Shown here piece by piece: positions 9,780 to 19,171 of a stretch of 59,909 nt of DNA (the stretch's first letter is position 1; every line of letters begins with the position of its first letter). The position numbers were made by a program, and so were the translations under genes. The notes below the pieces were generated by a model. That model was given only the letters and a program-made list of their open reading frames with translations, ran no database searches and had not been told where the DNA came from. The DNA lies in assembly GCF_000170835.1 (NCBI RefSeq), contig NZ_ABCP01000021.1, positions 1-59,909 on the forward strand, written 5' to 3'. This DNA is from Marinobacter algicola DG893. Its GTDB lineage: Bacteria > Pseudomonadota > Gammaproteobacteria > Pseudomonadales > Oleiphilaceae.

Positions 9780-10312
9780 TGTCACTGCCGCGCCTTATGA
9801 CCCTTTTGCCCAAACGACTCAACCTCAGCCTGGTCTCCACGGCCGCCCTGTTGTTGATTCTGGTTGTGGTCAACCAGCCCTTGCAGACTGGCTCGGCTCC
9901 CCAGGGCATCGTCAGCCTGCAGATGGCCGCCACGGCGGACCAGTCCATGGCCATACTGCGCAGCTGGCGACAGGAAGGCATGCTATGGGCGCAGATATCC
10001 CTGTGGCTGGACTTTCTGTTTGTACCAGCTTACCTGGCTACGCTGATTTTTCTGACCAATCACCTGATGCGAGACCGACCGGGCGTCCGGGAACGTAATG
10101 TGGCACGCTGGGTGAAGGCTCTGTTTGTGACCGCGGGAGCCGGCGACATTACGGAAAACATCCTGTTGCTCAATAACATGGACCCACCCACGGATATGGT
10201 CAGCCTGTCCGCCACACTCTGTGCACTGGTGAAATTCACCGGCCTGATGCTGGGCTGCGCCGGGTTGGTGATCATTCGAGCCGCCCGACGCCATCCGCTG
10301 GCTCACGAATAG
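9779..10312 (+). CDS. Four-helix integral membrane protein, unknown
   Basis: 177 residues with about four hydrophobic segments (roughly 15-33, 72-93, 108-130 and 143-165). The loop after the first carries polar residues, and the motif AGDITENILLL lies near the third. No enzyme motif recognised. Its ATG overlaps the hemW stop (TGATG), so it is translationally coupled as the last gene of the metX operon. The next gene, trmB, converges 37 bases later. Function unknown. Confidence 0.75.
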   Translation: MSLPRLMTLLPKRLNLSLVSTAALLLILVVVNQPLQTGSAPQGIVSLQMAATADQSMAILRSWRQEGMLWAQISLWLDFLFVPAYLATLIFLTNHLMRDRPGVRERNVARWVKALFVTAGAGDITENILLLNNMDPPTDMVSLSATLCALVKFTGLMLGCAGLVIIRAARRHPLAHE

Positions 10313-10349
10313 CGCCTCGTGTCAGCGAAGCCAACAGCCTATCAAAGAC

Positions 10350-11066
10350 TTAGTTGGTACGGTAAAACACCAGATCCCAGACGCCATGTCCCAACGTCTC
10401 GCCTCGTTTTTCAAACTTGGTGATCGGGCGGTCCTCCGGACGCGGTGAATATTCGCCGATGTCCTGTGAATTCGCAAAGCCCTCGGACTCTCCCATGATC
10501 TCCATCATGTGTTCCGCGTAGTTTTCCCAGTCGGTCGCCAGGTGCAGGATTCCACCCACGCGAAGTTTATGGCGTAGACGCTGGACGAATTCGTGCTGGA
10601 TCAACCGGCGTTTGTGGTGACGCTTCTTGTGCCATGGGTCCGGGAAAAACACCATCACCCGGTCCAGCGCCGCGTCGGGCAGGCATCGATCAATCACGTC
10701 GTTGGCGTCGATGGCGTAGACACGAACATTTTCCAACCCCCGGTCTTCAATCTCCTTCAACAGCGCACCTACCCCGGGCAGGTGTACTTCCACACCGATG
10801 AAGTCCTGCTCCGGTGCCGCTTCCGCCATATCCGCCAGGGACTTGCCCATACCAAACCCGATCTCCAGGTTAAGCATGTTGTCCCGCCCAAAGATCTGGC
10901 GTGGGTCAATCATGCCCTGTTCGCGGGTCAAGCCGTATTTGGGCCAACTGCGGTCGTAGGCTTTTTTCTGGCCTTCGGTCATCCGCCCCTGGCGTAGCAC
11001 GAAACTGCGTACGCCACGACGGGTCGTCACGGGTGAATCGCCGGAAACATCGTTGTGATCGGTCAT
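10350..11066 (-). CDS. trmB: tRNA (guanine-N7-)-methyltransferase
   Basis: Methylates G46 in the variable loop of tRNAs using SAM. 238 residues with a basic N-terminal arm, SAM motif [15 protein letters not shown] near 65, the catalytic-region motif [20 protein letters not shown] near 145, and the C-terminal [17 protein letters not shown]. Transcribed toward the metX operon end; comM ends 77 bases upstream of it on the same strand. Confidence 0.96.
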   Translation of the reverse strand: MTDHNDVSGDSPVTTRRGVRSFVLRQGRMTEGQKKAYDRSWPKYGLTREQGMIDPRQIFGRDNMLNLEIGFGMGKSLADMAEAAPEQDFIGVEVHLPGVGALLKEIEDRGLENVRVYAIDANDVIDRCLPDAALDRVMVFFPDPWHKKRHHKRRLIQHEFVQRLRHKLRVGGILHLATDWENYAEHMMEIMGESEGFANSQDIGEYSPRPEDRPITKFEKRGETLGHGVWDLVFYRTN

Positions 11067-11142
11067 CTGACGTCCTCAACCGCCCTGTGCGGTTTTCCTT
11101 CAATGGGTTATGAACACAGTTTACCAGAGGCCACCCGGCGGA

Positions 11143-12666
11143 CTATACCGAAACCTGTGCATTCCGCGTCTGCTGCCGGTCCAGTTTGCGATAACCCAGT
11201 GCCTCGACCAGATGGCCATTGCCAATGTGGTCATAGCCGTCCAGATCCGCCAGGGTCCGTGCTACCCGCAGGATACGATGCAATGCTCTGGCAGAGAGCC
11301 CCAGCCGCTCCATGGCGGCAGACAACATGGCCTCGCCTGCCGCATCCACGCGGCAGTGTGCCTGGAGCTCACGGCCACTCAAGGCGGCGTTCCCGAACCC
11401 TCGCTGAATCTGCCGCTCACGGGCCCGATACACCCGGTCCCGCACAACCGCACTGGATTCACCCCCGCCGTCACGCTTCATTAGCACCTCCCCGTTCTGT
11501 ACCGGCACTTCCACATGCAAGTCGAACCGGTCCAGCAACGGCCCCGATATTTTCGCCCGATAACGGAGCACCTGCGGAGGTGTGCACTGGCACTCAATCG
11601 TTGGATGCCCCAGATAACCACACGGGCAAGGATTCATGGCCGCTACAACCTGGAAGCAGGCTGGAAAGGTCACCTGCCTTGCCGCACGGCTGATGGCAAT
11701 CTCGCCGGACTCCATGGGTTCCCGCAGCACTTCCAGCACCCGGCGCTCGAACTCAGGCAATTCGTCGAGAAACAACACACCGCGGTGCGCCAGGGAGATT
11801 TCTCCGGGGCGTGGACTGCTACCGCCTCCCACCATGGCTACCGACGAGGCGGTATGATGGGGTGCGCGGTACGGCGGCTGGCACCACTCTCCATCACGCA
11901 CAGGAAGACCGGCCACGGAGTGAATACTCGCTACCTCGAGCGCGAATTCGGTGGTCAACGGTGGCAAGATGCCCGGCAGACGGCTGGCGAGCATGCTCTT
12001 GCCGGTGCCCGGTGGACCAAACATCAACAGGTTGTGCCCGCCGGCGGCGGCAATTTCCAACGCCCGCCGCGGCACGCTCTGGCCATGCACATCCGCAAGG
12101 TCAGGACCAGCGTTCACTCCCGTTTCCGGCACCGCTGGCGGTACCGGGGAAATCCGCGCGCGCTCACACAGGTGTTCACAGACCGTCAGTAAATGGCCGG
12201 CTGGCAATACGTCATCCTGGCTGGCCAGCGCAGCTTCGGCAGCATTGGCCTGGGGGATCAGCAACCGACGCCCCTCTTTGCGGGCTGCCAATATCGCCGG
12301 GAGAACACCTTTCAACGGTCTCAGCGCACCATCCAGAGAAAGCTCTCCCACACACTCATACTGTGCGAGGCTTTCCGCTGGGATTTGTCCGGAAGCGGCA
12401 AGAATGCCCAAGGCAATGGGGAGGTCAAAGCGGCCGCCTTCCTTGGGTAGGTCCGCAGGAGCCAGATTGATGGTGATTCGGCGGGCGGGAAACTCAAAGC
12501 CGGCGTTCATCAAGGCGCTGCGAACACGCTCCCGGCTTTCACGAACCCCCGTTTCGGGGAGCCCGACAATGGACAGCGCCGGCAAGCCGCCTGACAGATG
12601 GACTTCAACGGTAACGGAGGGTGCAGAAACGCCAATACTGGCGCGGGTATGAACAACGGCAAACAT
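11143..12666 (-). CDS. comM: YifB/ComM family Mg-chelatase-like AAA ATPase
   Basis: 507 residues: an N-terminal ChlI-like Lon-protease-fold domain (about 1-190), then AAA+ with Walker A FGPPGTGKSMLASRLP near 215, Walker B VLFLDELPEF near 290, and the zinc-like MNPCPCGYLGHP region, then a C-terminal Mg-chelatase lid. ComM is a hexameric helicase that promotes branch migration during natural transformation; many non-competent bacteria also keep it. It is 59 bases downstream of ubiK on the same strand. Confidence 0.94.
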   Translation of the reverse strand: MFAVVHTRASIGVSAPSVTVEVHLSGGLPALSIVGLPETGVRESRERVRSALMNAGFEFPARRITINLAPADLPKEGGRFDLPIALGILAASGQIPAESLAQYECVGELSLDGALRPLKGVLPAILAARKEGRRLLIPQANAAEAALASQDDVLPAGHLLTVCEHLCERARISPVPPAVPETGVNAGPDLADVHGQSVPRRALEIAAAGGHNLLMFGPPGTGKSMLASRLPGILPPLTTEFALEVASIHSVAGLPVRDGEWCQPPYRAPHHTASSVAMVGGGSSPRPGEISLAHRGVLFLDELPEFERRVLEVLREPMESGEIAISRAARQVTFPACFQVVAAMNPCPCGYLGHPTIECQCTPPQVLRYRAKISGPLLDRFDLHVEVPVQNGEVLMKRDGGGESSAVVRDRVYRARERQIQRGFGNAALSGRELQAHCRVDAAGEAMLSAAMERLGLSARALHRILRVARTLADLDGYDHIGNGHLVEALGYRKLDRQQTRNAQVSV

Positions 12667-12706
12667 GACAACCTTCCATGGTTATAGGTGATAGCGGCGA
12701 GGCTAC

Positions 12707-12729
12707 CTGACAGGCGTCCTGCCTGTCAG
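12707..12729. repeat. 9-bp inverted repeat at the ubiK stop
   Basis: CTGACAGGC pairs with GCCTGTCAG around the loop GTCCT. The ubiK stop codon is inside the stem. There is no T-tract on either side. Confidence 0.6.
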
Positions 12730-12980
12730 TTATTCGGAAACTGCTTTTCCAGATCGGCCACGCGCTTTTCCAGCGCCTCGACCTTTTCCCGGGTTTTCAT
12801 CAGCACGGCTTGCTGGGCATCGAACTCTTCACGGGTAACCAGCTCAAGGCGCGACATAACCGTCATCACCGTGGCACGAGCCTGGGCCTCAAAGTCCTCT
12901 CGGGCAGCACGGGCCATATCGGGAACGAACTGGCCGAACTGTCCCTGAAGCTGGGAAAAGAAATCCTGTGGACCTTTCAC
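12726..12980 (-). CDS. ubiK: Ubiquinone biosynthesis accessory factor UbiK (BMFP)
   Basis: 84-residue predicted amphipathic helix followed by a C-terminal trimerising coiled coil (about 45-80, heptads in VLMKTREKVEALEKRVADLEKQF). This is the BMFP/YqiC family, which in Enterobacteria binds UbiJ and supports the aerobic ubiquinone complex. Start ATG has SD GAGAGGTG. It is followed by comM; the upstream 417 bases hold the glnK control region. Confidence 0.9.
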   Translation of the reverse strand: MKGPQDFFSQLQGQFGQFVPDMARAAREDFEAQARATVMTVMSRLELVTREEFDAQQAVLMKTREKVEALEKRVADLEKQFPNN

Positions 12981-13146
12981 GAATCACCTCTCAAAATCAC
13001 CGGTCAAATTAGCCGCGCTGGACTATAACTCGTCTTCGGCGGGCTTTTCGTCGCGCCTGAACGACGGTTCGGAGTGTAACACTAATGCCTCCCCTGCCAT
13101 ACTGTGGCCGTCGACAGTATAATGTGGCTCAGGCAGCCCTGATGCT

Positions 13147-13163
13147 TGCACCGAGTTCGTGCA
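13147..13163 (+). promoter_or_regulatory. NtrC enhancer site 1
   Basis: TGCACC-N5-CGTGCA matches 11 of 12 informative positions of the NtrC dyad TGCACC-N5-GGTGCA. It lies about 140 bases upstream of the expected sigma-54 start of glnK, a normal enhancer distance. Confidence 0.75.
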
Positions 13164-13189
13164 TCATTATGGTTCGCCCAAGACAGACA

Positions 13190-13206
13190 AGCCCCGAAAT
13201 GGTGCG
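13190..13206 (+). promoter_or_regulatory. NtrC enhancer site 2
   Basis: AGCCCC-N5-GGTGCG matches 9 of 12 informative NtrC positions. Its centre is 43 bases from that of site 1, four helical turns, so dimers could lie on one face. About 100 bases upstream of the expected start. Confidence 0.65.
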
Positions 13207-13228
13207 CCCTGACGATCCATTCTGGATC

Positions 13229-13250
13229 ATCAGACATCCAAATGTCTGAT
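13229..13250. repeat. 22-bp perfect palindrome between enhancer and promoter
   Basis: ATCAGACAT-CCAA-ATGTCTGAT lies between the NtrC-like sites and the sigma-54 promoter, flanked by an A/T-rich run. It could be an operator for another regulator or an RNA hairpin; nothing in the window decides this. Confidence 0.6.
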
Positions 13251-13270
13251 AGTTATACTATTTTTTGCGT

Positions 13271-13286
13271 TGGCACACCCGATGCT
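13271..13286 (+). promoter_or_regulatory. Sigma-54 promoter of glnK-amtB
   Basis: TGGCACACCCGATGCT: a perfect -24 TGGCAC, correct 5-base spacer, and a -12 element ATGCT with the invariant GC. It lies 112 bases before glnK, with NtrC-like dyads upstream. Confidence 0.85.
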
Positions 13287-13373
13287 AAAAGCCTTGTACG
13301 CAATCCGCACAATTGGTGTGCGAGGTGGCAGCATCCCGACCTCAACAACGGGCCGAAGAGTTCCAGATGTTGA

Positions 13374-13736
<363 letters not shown>

Positions 13737-13808
13737 TCACAGACTGATCAACCAGACAGCCAACGCAAAAAATTTATAACTTGAAAAGCCTCGTGCGGAG
13801 GGCTTCAC

Positions 13809-15089
13809 ATGGAAAGCAATCTTAATCATATTTTTGAACTCCAGTATGCACTGGATACCTTCTACTTCCTTATTTGCGGTGCCTTGGTCATGTGGATGGC
13901 CGCAGGCTTCTCAATGCTCGAAGCCGGGCTGGTGCGCGCCAAAAACACCACTGAGATCCTGACCAAGAACGTTTCCCTGTTTGCCATTGCGTGCACGATG
14001 TACCTCATCTGCGGCTATGACATCATGTACGGAGGGGGCCTCTTCCTCAGCGGCGTTACCACGGTCGCTCAAATGGACGACGCTGCAATTGCCGGAGTCC
14101 TTGCGGCTTCCAACGAAGCCGGTTTTGGTGAGATGGGCGAATACGCCGGGGCATCTGACTTCTTCTTCCAGGTGGTATTCGTTGCAACCGCCATGTCCAT
14201 CGTCTCAGGTGCTGTGGCCGAGCGTATGAAGCTCTGGGCCTTCCTGGCATTTGCCGTGGTTATGTGTGGCTTCATCTATCCGATGCAGGGTTCCTGGACC
14301 TGGAATGGCGACGCTGTCTTCGGCATGTTCGAACTGAACTACAGTGACTATGCTGGCTCCGGCATCGTGCACATGGCTGGCGCGGCGGCAGCCTTGGCTG
14401 GCGTGCTACTGCTGGGCCCACGCAAAGGTAAGTACGGCGCAGAAGGTCAGATCAAGGCATTCCCAGGCGCGAACCTGCCTTTGGCTACCCTCGGAACCTT
14501 CATCCTGTGGATGGGCTGGTTCGGCTTCAACGGCGGCTCTACCCTTAAGTTGGGCGGCATCGGTGTTGCCAACGAAGTAGCCAACGTGTTCCTGAACACC
14601 AACGCGGCCGCTGCCGGCGGCCTGATCGGCGCTCTGATCGTAGCCCGCATCATGTTCGGCAAAGCCGACCTGACCATGGCTCTGAACGGTGCCCTGGCTG
14701 GCCTGGTTGCTATCACCGCCGAACCGGCCGATCCTTCGCCCCTGCTGGCAACCATCATCGGCGCCATCGGCGGCATCATCGTGGTGTTCTCAATCGTGAC
14801 GCTCGACAAGATGCGCATTGATGATCCGGTCGGTGCCATCTCCGTACACGGTGTGGTTGGTATCTGGGGCATCTTCGCGGTACTGCTGTCCGACGCGGAC
14901 GCGACCTTCATGGGTCAGTTGGTCGGCATGCTGACCATTTTCGTCTGGGTCTTCGTGACCAGCCTGATTGTCTGGGGCGCCCTCAAGGCGATCATGGGTA
15001 TTCGGGTGACCGAGGAGGAAGAGTACGAAGGTGTGGATCTGTCCGAGTGTGGTATGGAAGCCTATCCGGAGTTTGTCAGCAGCAAGTAA
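13809..15089 (+). CDS. amtB: Ammonium transporter AmtB
   Basis: 426-residue inner-membrane ammonium channel with about 11 membrane helices. Typical motifs: GFSMLEAGLVRAKNT near the N-terminus, MWMAAGF, GSWTWNGD, DYAGSGIVHMAGAAAALAG carrying a pore histidine, LWMGWFGFNGGS, and DDPVGAISVHGVVGIWG carrying a second pore histidine. Family members often have a cleaved leader, but here the N-terminus begins directly with a short hydrophilic stretch. It follows glnK by 72 bases and ends at a strong terminator. Confidence 0.96.
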   Translation: MESNLNHIFELQYALDTFYFLICGALVMWMAAGFSMLEAGLVRAKNTTEILTKNVSLFAIACTMYLICGYDIMYGGGLFLSGVTTVAQMDDAAIAGVLAASNEAGFGEMGEYAGASDFFFQVVFVATAMSIVSGAVAERMKLWAFLAFAVVMCGFIYPMQGSWTWNGDAVFGMFELNYSDYAGSGIVHMAGAAAALAGVLLLGPRKGKYGAEGQIKAFPGANLPLATLGTFILWMGWFGFNGGSTLKLGGIGVANEVANVFLNTNAAAAGGLIGALIVARIMFGKADLTMALNGALAGLVAITAEPADPSPLLATIIGAIGGIIVVFSIVTLDKMRIDDPVGAISVHGVVGIWGIFAVLLSDADATFMGQLVGMLTIFVWVFVTSLIVWGALKAIMGIRVTEEEEYEGVDLSECGMEAYPEFVSSK

Positions 15090-15108
15090 TATTGGCTGAC
15101 ACTGGATC

Positions 15109-15144
15109 GAAAGAGGGGCGCCTGCGGGCGCCCCTCTTTCTTTT
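15109..15144 (+). terminator. Rho-independent terminator of glnK-amtB
   Basis: A 14-bp perfect stem GAAAGAGGGGCGCC / GGCGCCCCTCTTTC with loop TGCG, then TTTT. It lies 19 bases after amtB and abuts the end of the convergent speE, so the same hairpin could also help end speE transcription. Confidence 0.9.
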
Positions 15145-16024
15145 AACGCTCGCTCGACATCACCTCATCTTCCAATGCATCCACCATGAACTGCGGCATG
15201 GCCAATGCCCCACGGTGAATATCCGCGTTGTAATAGCGGGTCACGAACGGCCGCTGATCGGCGTCCTCCTCACGGAAGTACACCACCGGTTTTTCCTTAC
15301 CCGCCATGGTGCAGCTCCACCAGCCAGTGGGGTACACCGGTTGCGGGAACGGCAGAGTGCGGACGTGGTCGAAGCCTGCCTTTTTCATGTCGTCGTGAAT
15401 GGTTTTGATGATGGTGTTGGTGTGCAACAGGGGCGATTCGCTTTGCTGGACAATAACGCCTCCGTCGCGCAGAGCGATCATGCAGTCGCGATAGAAGTCC
15501 AGGGCGAACAGGCCTTCGGCGGGGCCGACCGGGTCGGTGCTGTCGATGATGATGACATCGAGGCTTCCGGGCACCGCATCACGTATCCACTGGATGCCAT
15601 CGCCGAAGAAAAAGTTCGCGCGGGGATCGGCGTTGGATTCGCAGAGTTCGGGAAAATACTGTTCCGACAGACGGGTCACGCGTTCGTCGATTTCTACCTG
15701 CCAGGCCTCTTCCACACCGGGGTGTTTGAGGACTTCTTTCAGGGTTCCACAATCACCACCGCCAACGATAACCACTTTCTTCGGGTCTTTATGGGTGAAC
15801 AGGGCCGGATGAGTCATCATCTCGTGATAGAGGAAGTTGTCTCTGGTGGTCAGCATCACACAGCCATCGAGCACCATCAGGTTGCCGAAGGTTTCGGTTT
15901 CCCATATTTCCAGTTTCTGGAACTCGGTTTGTTCTTCGTGCAGTTTTTTCTTCACCTGCAGGGAAAAGGCGGTTCCCTGGTCCTGGAATACTTCGGTAAA
16001 CCAGCCATCGTTCAGTGCAGTCAT
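15143..16024 (-). CDS. speE: Spermidine synthase (polyamine aminopropyltransferase)
   Basis: Transfers an aminopropyl group from decarboxylated SAM to putrescine. 293 residues from the chosen start (ATG at 16024, with GGAG 8 bases upstream; a longer reading to 16093 adds an unrelated N-terminus that overlaps the promoter). Motifs: GWFTEVFQ, LMVLDGCVMLTTRDNFLYHEMMTH, VVIVGGGDCGTLKEVLKH for dcSAM, the catalytic IIDSTDPVGPAEGLF with Asp, and YPTGWWSC near the C-terminus. Divergent from speA, so two polyamine genes share one intergenic region. Confidence 0.95.
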   Translation of the reverse strand: MTALNDGWFTEVFQDQGTAFSLQVKKKLHEEQTEFQKLEIWETETFGNLMVLDGCVMLTTRDNFLYHEMMTHPALFTHKDPKKVVIVGGGDCGTLKEVLKHPGVEEAWQVEIDERVTRLSEQYFPELCESNADPRANFFFGDGIQWIRDAVPGSLDVIIIDSTDPVGPAEGLFALDFYRDCMIALRDGGVIVQQSESPLLHTNTIIKTIHDDMKKAGFDHVRTLPFPQPVYPTGWWSCTMAGKEKPVVYFREEDADQRPFVTRYYNADIHRGALAMPQFMVDALEDEVMSSER

Positions 16025-16069
16025 GTCGTGTCTCCGGGTGTGCGCGTCGAGCCTGTTCGTATTGACGGT

Positions 16070-16098
16070 ATTGTAGGTGCGTAACCACCACACCTAAA
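16070..16098 (-). promoter_or_regulatory. Sigma-70-like promoter of speE
   Basis: Minus strand TTTAGG, 17-bp spacer, TACAAT; predicted transcript start about 40 bases before the speE ATG. Motif inspection only. Confidence 0.5.
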
Positions 16099-16140
16099 GG
16101 ACTATCATTACTTCCGGGCCTTGTTTTTCGGGTGTTGTTC

Positions 16141-16169
16141 TTTTAGCGAGGCGGCGGAATCCATACAAT
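16141..16169 (+). promoter_or_regulatory. Sigma-70-like promoter of speA
   Basis: TTTTAG, 17-bp spacer, TACAAT, ending 53 bases before the speA ATG. It closely resembles the speE promoter on the other strand. Confidence 0.5.
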
Positions 16170-16222
16170 GAGCGCCATAGGCTGGCCCGTTGCCGGCTAA
16201 GGACTCAGCACAGGAAAGCCCC

Positions 16223-18133
16223 ATGAGTGAACCAACCCTCAGCGCCGCCCACAAGGTGTACAACATCGCCCACTGGAGCGATGGCTATATCGATGTGAAT
16301 GCCCGTGGCGAGGTACTGATAAGACCCGACCGGGGACACAGCGGCGAGGACATAAACCTGCCCGACCTTACCCGCTCCCTGGTCAGTGAGGGGGTTCAGC
16401 TTCCGGTGTTAATCCGCTTTACCGATATCCTCCATGATCGGGTCAACAAGCTGTGTGGCGCGTTCAACAAGGTCGCTCGTGAACACGGCTACCAGGGAGG
16501 CTACACCGCCGTCTACCCGATCAAGGTCAACCAGCAGCGCCGGGTGGTTGAGGAACTGCTCTGCGCCGAACCGGCCGCCAGCGACAACCAGATTGGCCTC
16601 GAAGCCGGCAGCAAACCGGAGCTAATGGCGGTTCTGGCACTGTCGCGCCAGCAGGAGTCGGTGATTGTCTGCAATGGTTACAAGGACCGCGAATATATCC
16701 GGCTGGCCCTGATCGGGCAGAAGCTGGGGCACCGGGTATTCATTGTGGTGGAAAAACAATCAGAGCTGCCGCTCATTCTCGAAGAGGCTCGCCGCCTTGG
16801 AGTGACACCCTTGATTGGCGTGCGCGCCCGGCTGGCGACCATCGGCAAGGGCAACTGGCAGAACACCGGAGGTGAAAAGTCGAAATTCGGCCTGTCCGCC
16901 AGCCAGGTACTGGATGTGGTCGAGACCCTGCACCGTGCCGGGGCCCTGGAATCCCTTCAGTTGCTGCATTTTCACCTGGGATCGCAGATTGCCAATATCC
17001 GTGACATCCAGACCGGGCTGCGCGAGTGCGCCCGTTTCTACAGTGAATTGCGCCACATGGGTGCACCCGTAGGCACGGTCGATATTGGCGGTGGGCTCGG
17101 CGTGGACTACGAGGGCACCCGCTCACGCAGCAGTTGTTCGATGAACTACAGCGTGCACGAATACGCGTACAACGTGATTCATATCCTGCAATCGGAGTGC
17201 GATCGGGCGGGCATTCCCCACCCCAACCTGATCAGCGAATCCGGCCGTGCGCTGACGGCTCATCACTCGGTGCTTGTGACCAATGTGATTGACCGGGAGG
17301 TGCCCGACAAGCGCCCACCCGAGCAACCGGTCAGTGATGCGCCGGCACCGCTGCAGGATCTGTGGCGCGACCTGGAAAGCCTGCGGGATAAGGCGTCGCG
17401 CCGTTCCCTGGCTGAGATCTACCACGACGTGCTCCACGCCATGGCGGATGTCCACACCCAATTCGCGCACGGCCTTTTGTCACTGGCGGACCGCGCCCGG
17501 GCGGAAACGCTCTACACCACCTGCTGTCGGGCGCTGAGAAAACAGCTGAACTCCGCGAATCGCGCGCACCGGGAGATCATTGACGAGCTCAATGAAAAAC
17601 TGGCGGAGAAGCTCTTCGTGAACTTTTCGCTGTTCCAGTCGCTGCCAGACGTGTGGGGTATTGATCAGATTTTCCCGATCATGCCGGTGAATGGACTGAA
17701 TCGTCCCCTTACCCGTCGTGCGGTCATCCAGGATATTACCTGTGACTCCGATGGGCGAATTGATCGATACGTGGACGGCCAGGGTATCGAAACCACCTTC
17801 CCACTGCCTGAAGAAGCCCCGGAAGAACCCATGCTGATGGGCTTTTTCATGACCGGTGCCTATCAGGAAATCCTCGGTGATATGCACAACCTGTTCGGCG
17901 ACACCCATTCGGTGGATGTGCGACGCAATCCCGGCGGTGGTCATACCGTGAGTGAGCCAATCCATGGCGACACCGTGGCCAAGGTACTGCAGTATGTGAA
18001 CTTTGAACCCACTGCCCTGCTCCGCGCCTATCAGCGGAAATTTGCTGCCAGCGAACTGCCGGACGACGTACAGAACAATCTGCTGAAAGAACTGGAAAAC
18101 GGCCTTGGCGGCTATACCTATCTGGAAGAATAA
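16223..18133 (+). CDS. speA: Biosynthetic arginine decarboxylase
   Basis: PLP enzyme that turns arginine into agmatine, the first step of the ADC route to putrescine. 636 residues, the usual SpeA length. PLP lysine in VYPIKVNQQRRVVEELL near residue 100, LGLEAGSK-like IGLEAGSKPELMAVLAL, FHLGSQIANI, VDIGGGLGVDYEGTRS, and the C-terminal VDVRRNPGGGHTVSEPIHGDTV. ATG at 16223 has SD AGGAAAG; an upstream TTG reading has none. Divergent from speE; converges on an AraC gene with a 6-base gap. Confidence 0.95.
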   Translation: MSEPTLSAAHKVYNIAHWSDGYIDVNARGEVLIRPDRGHSGEDINLPDLTRSLVSEGVQLPVLIRFTDILHDRVNKLCGAFNKVAREHGYQGGYTAVYPIKVNQQRRVVEELLCAEPAASDNQIGLEAGSKPELMAVLALSRQQESVIVCNGYKDREYIRLALIGQKLGHRVFIVVEKQSELPLILEEARRLGVTPLIGVRARLATIGKGNWQNTGGEKSKFGLSASQVLDVVETLHRAGALESLQLLHFHLGSQIANIRDIQTGLRECARFYSELRHMGAPVGTVDIGGGLGVDYEGTRSRSSCSMNYSVHEYAYNVIHILQSECDRAGIPHPNLISESGRALTAHHSVLVTNVIDREVPDKRPPEQPVSDAPAPLQDLWRDLESLRDKASRRSLAEIYHDVLHAMADVHTQFAHGLLSLADRARAETLYTTCCRALRKQLNSANRAHREIIDELNEKLAEKLFVNFSLFQSLPDVWGIDQIFPIMPVNGLNRPLTRRAVIQDITCDSDGRIDRYVDGQGIETTFPLPEEAPEEPMLMGFFMTGAYQEILGDMHNLFGDTHSVDVRRNPGGGHTVSEPIHGDTVAKVLQYVNFEPTALLRAYQRKFAASELPDDVQNNLLKELENGLGGYTYLEE

Positions 18134-18139
18134 CCCCGA

Positions 18140-19171
18140 TCAGGCCTTGCTTGCGCGCCAGGCTGATGGCGACAACCCCTCCCACTTGCGGAAGGCCCGG
18201 CCAAAATTGGACGGGTCGCTATACCCCAGGCGATAGGCAATGTCATCGATCCCGAGGTCGGTGCGCCGAAGCAGCTCCAGGGAACGTCGGTGGCGGATGT
18301 CATCAAGGATACCCTGAAACTTCAGGCCTTCGGCGCTGAGCTGACGGCGCAGCGTCCTGGGTGACACACCCAGTTGCGCCGCCACGGAATCAATACCCGG
18401 TAGCCGGCCATCCCGTACCGATTCCAGCAACCGCCCCACACGCTCGGGAATCGATGTGGTCGCTTCCAGCGATCGCATTTCCTCCTGGCATTGCGCTTCT
18501 GCTACCCGACGCGCTACAGGATTGGACAGGGAAATTGGCAGTTCCAGAAATTCCTTGCGAAAACGGAGCTGATTGGCGCCGGCGTCGAATCGGATACGGT
18601 TACCGAACAGCGACTCATAGGCTGGGGCATATTCCGGTGGCGGATAATTCAGTCGACAACTTCCACCCTCAAGCAGGCGGCGCCCGAACAAGAGCAGGTT
18701 CACATCCATCAACGAGGCCAGCACCACTTCTGCATTGAACCGATGCAGGTCATCCAGAGCGTGCATGATATCGAGTTGCAGCACAGCGTCGCTGCCCTCG
18801 GTGAAGAAGCTCAGATTCATATACACGAACCGGATACGGAAATACTTGATCAGCACCGCAAGCGCCTGGCCAATGTTGTCACAGCTGATGGCGGCCTGTG
18901 ACAGCGAACCGTGGGTAGTGAACTTCAGGCGCTTGCCATACTCCAGCCCCAGGGCCGGATCGCGACTCAGCGCCAATGCCGAGCGACAAAGACTACTGAA
19001 CTGTGCCACGGTGATGAAGTTGTCCGGGTGCCCCAACATGGCCGGGCGGATATCAGCCGAGCGCAGCAGTTCGGGACGCGCAGCACCCTTTTCTTCCGCC
19101 AACTGACAAAGGATATCGGCGTAGTGAGCGCGAATAACAGGCAGATTGCCAGTCTTTCCGGGAGCATTCAT
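18140..19171 (-). CDS. AraC family transcriptional regulator
   Basis: 343 residues: an N-terminal ligand/oligomerisation domain of the arabinose-binding-like type found in OruR-like AraC proteins (about 20-220), then a C-terminal double helix-turn-helix (about 245-340) with VAAQLGVSPRTLRRQL and IDDIAYRLGYSDPSNFGRAFRKWEGLSPSAWR. ATG at 19171 is chosen because residues upstream of it look non-family and overlap the sigma factor control region; the SD is weak. Target unknown. It is divergent from the ECF sigma gene, and speA converges on its 3' end. Confidence 0.9.
   Translation of the reverse strand: MNAPGKTGNLPVIRAHYADILCQLAEEKGAARPELLRSADIRPAMLGHPDNFITVAQFSSLCRSALALSRDPALGLEYGKRLKFTTHGSLSQAAISCDNIGQALAVLIKYFRIRFVYMNLSFFTEGSDAVLQLDIMHALDDLHRFNAEVVLASLMDVNLLLFGRRLLEGGSCRLNYPPPEYAPAYESLFGNRIRFDAGANQLRFRKEFLELPISLSNPVARRVAEAQCQEEMRSLEATTSIPERVGRLLESVRDGRLPGIDSVAAQLGVSPRTLRRQLSAEGLKFQGILDDIRHRRSLELLRRTDLGIDDIAYRLGYSDPSNFGRAFRKWEGLSPSAWRASKA

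Noticed and set aside
13146..13373. 75-codon plus-strand frame in the glnK upstream region
   Set aside because: It coincides with NtrC-like dyads, the palindrome and the sigma-54 promoter, lacks an SD and has unusual composition.
15047..16084. Plus-strand open frame of 345 codons under speE
   Set aside because: speE motifs on the minus strand are complete; this frame runs through the terminator.
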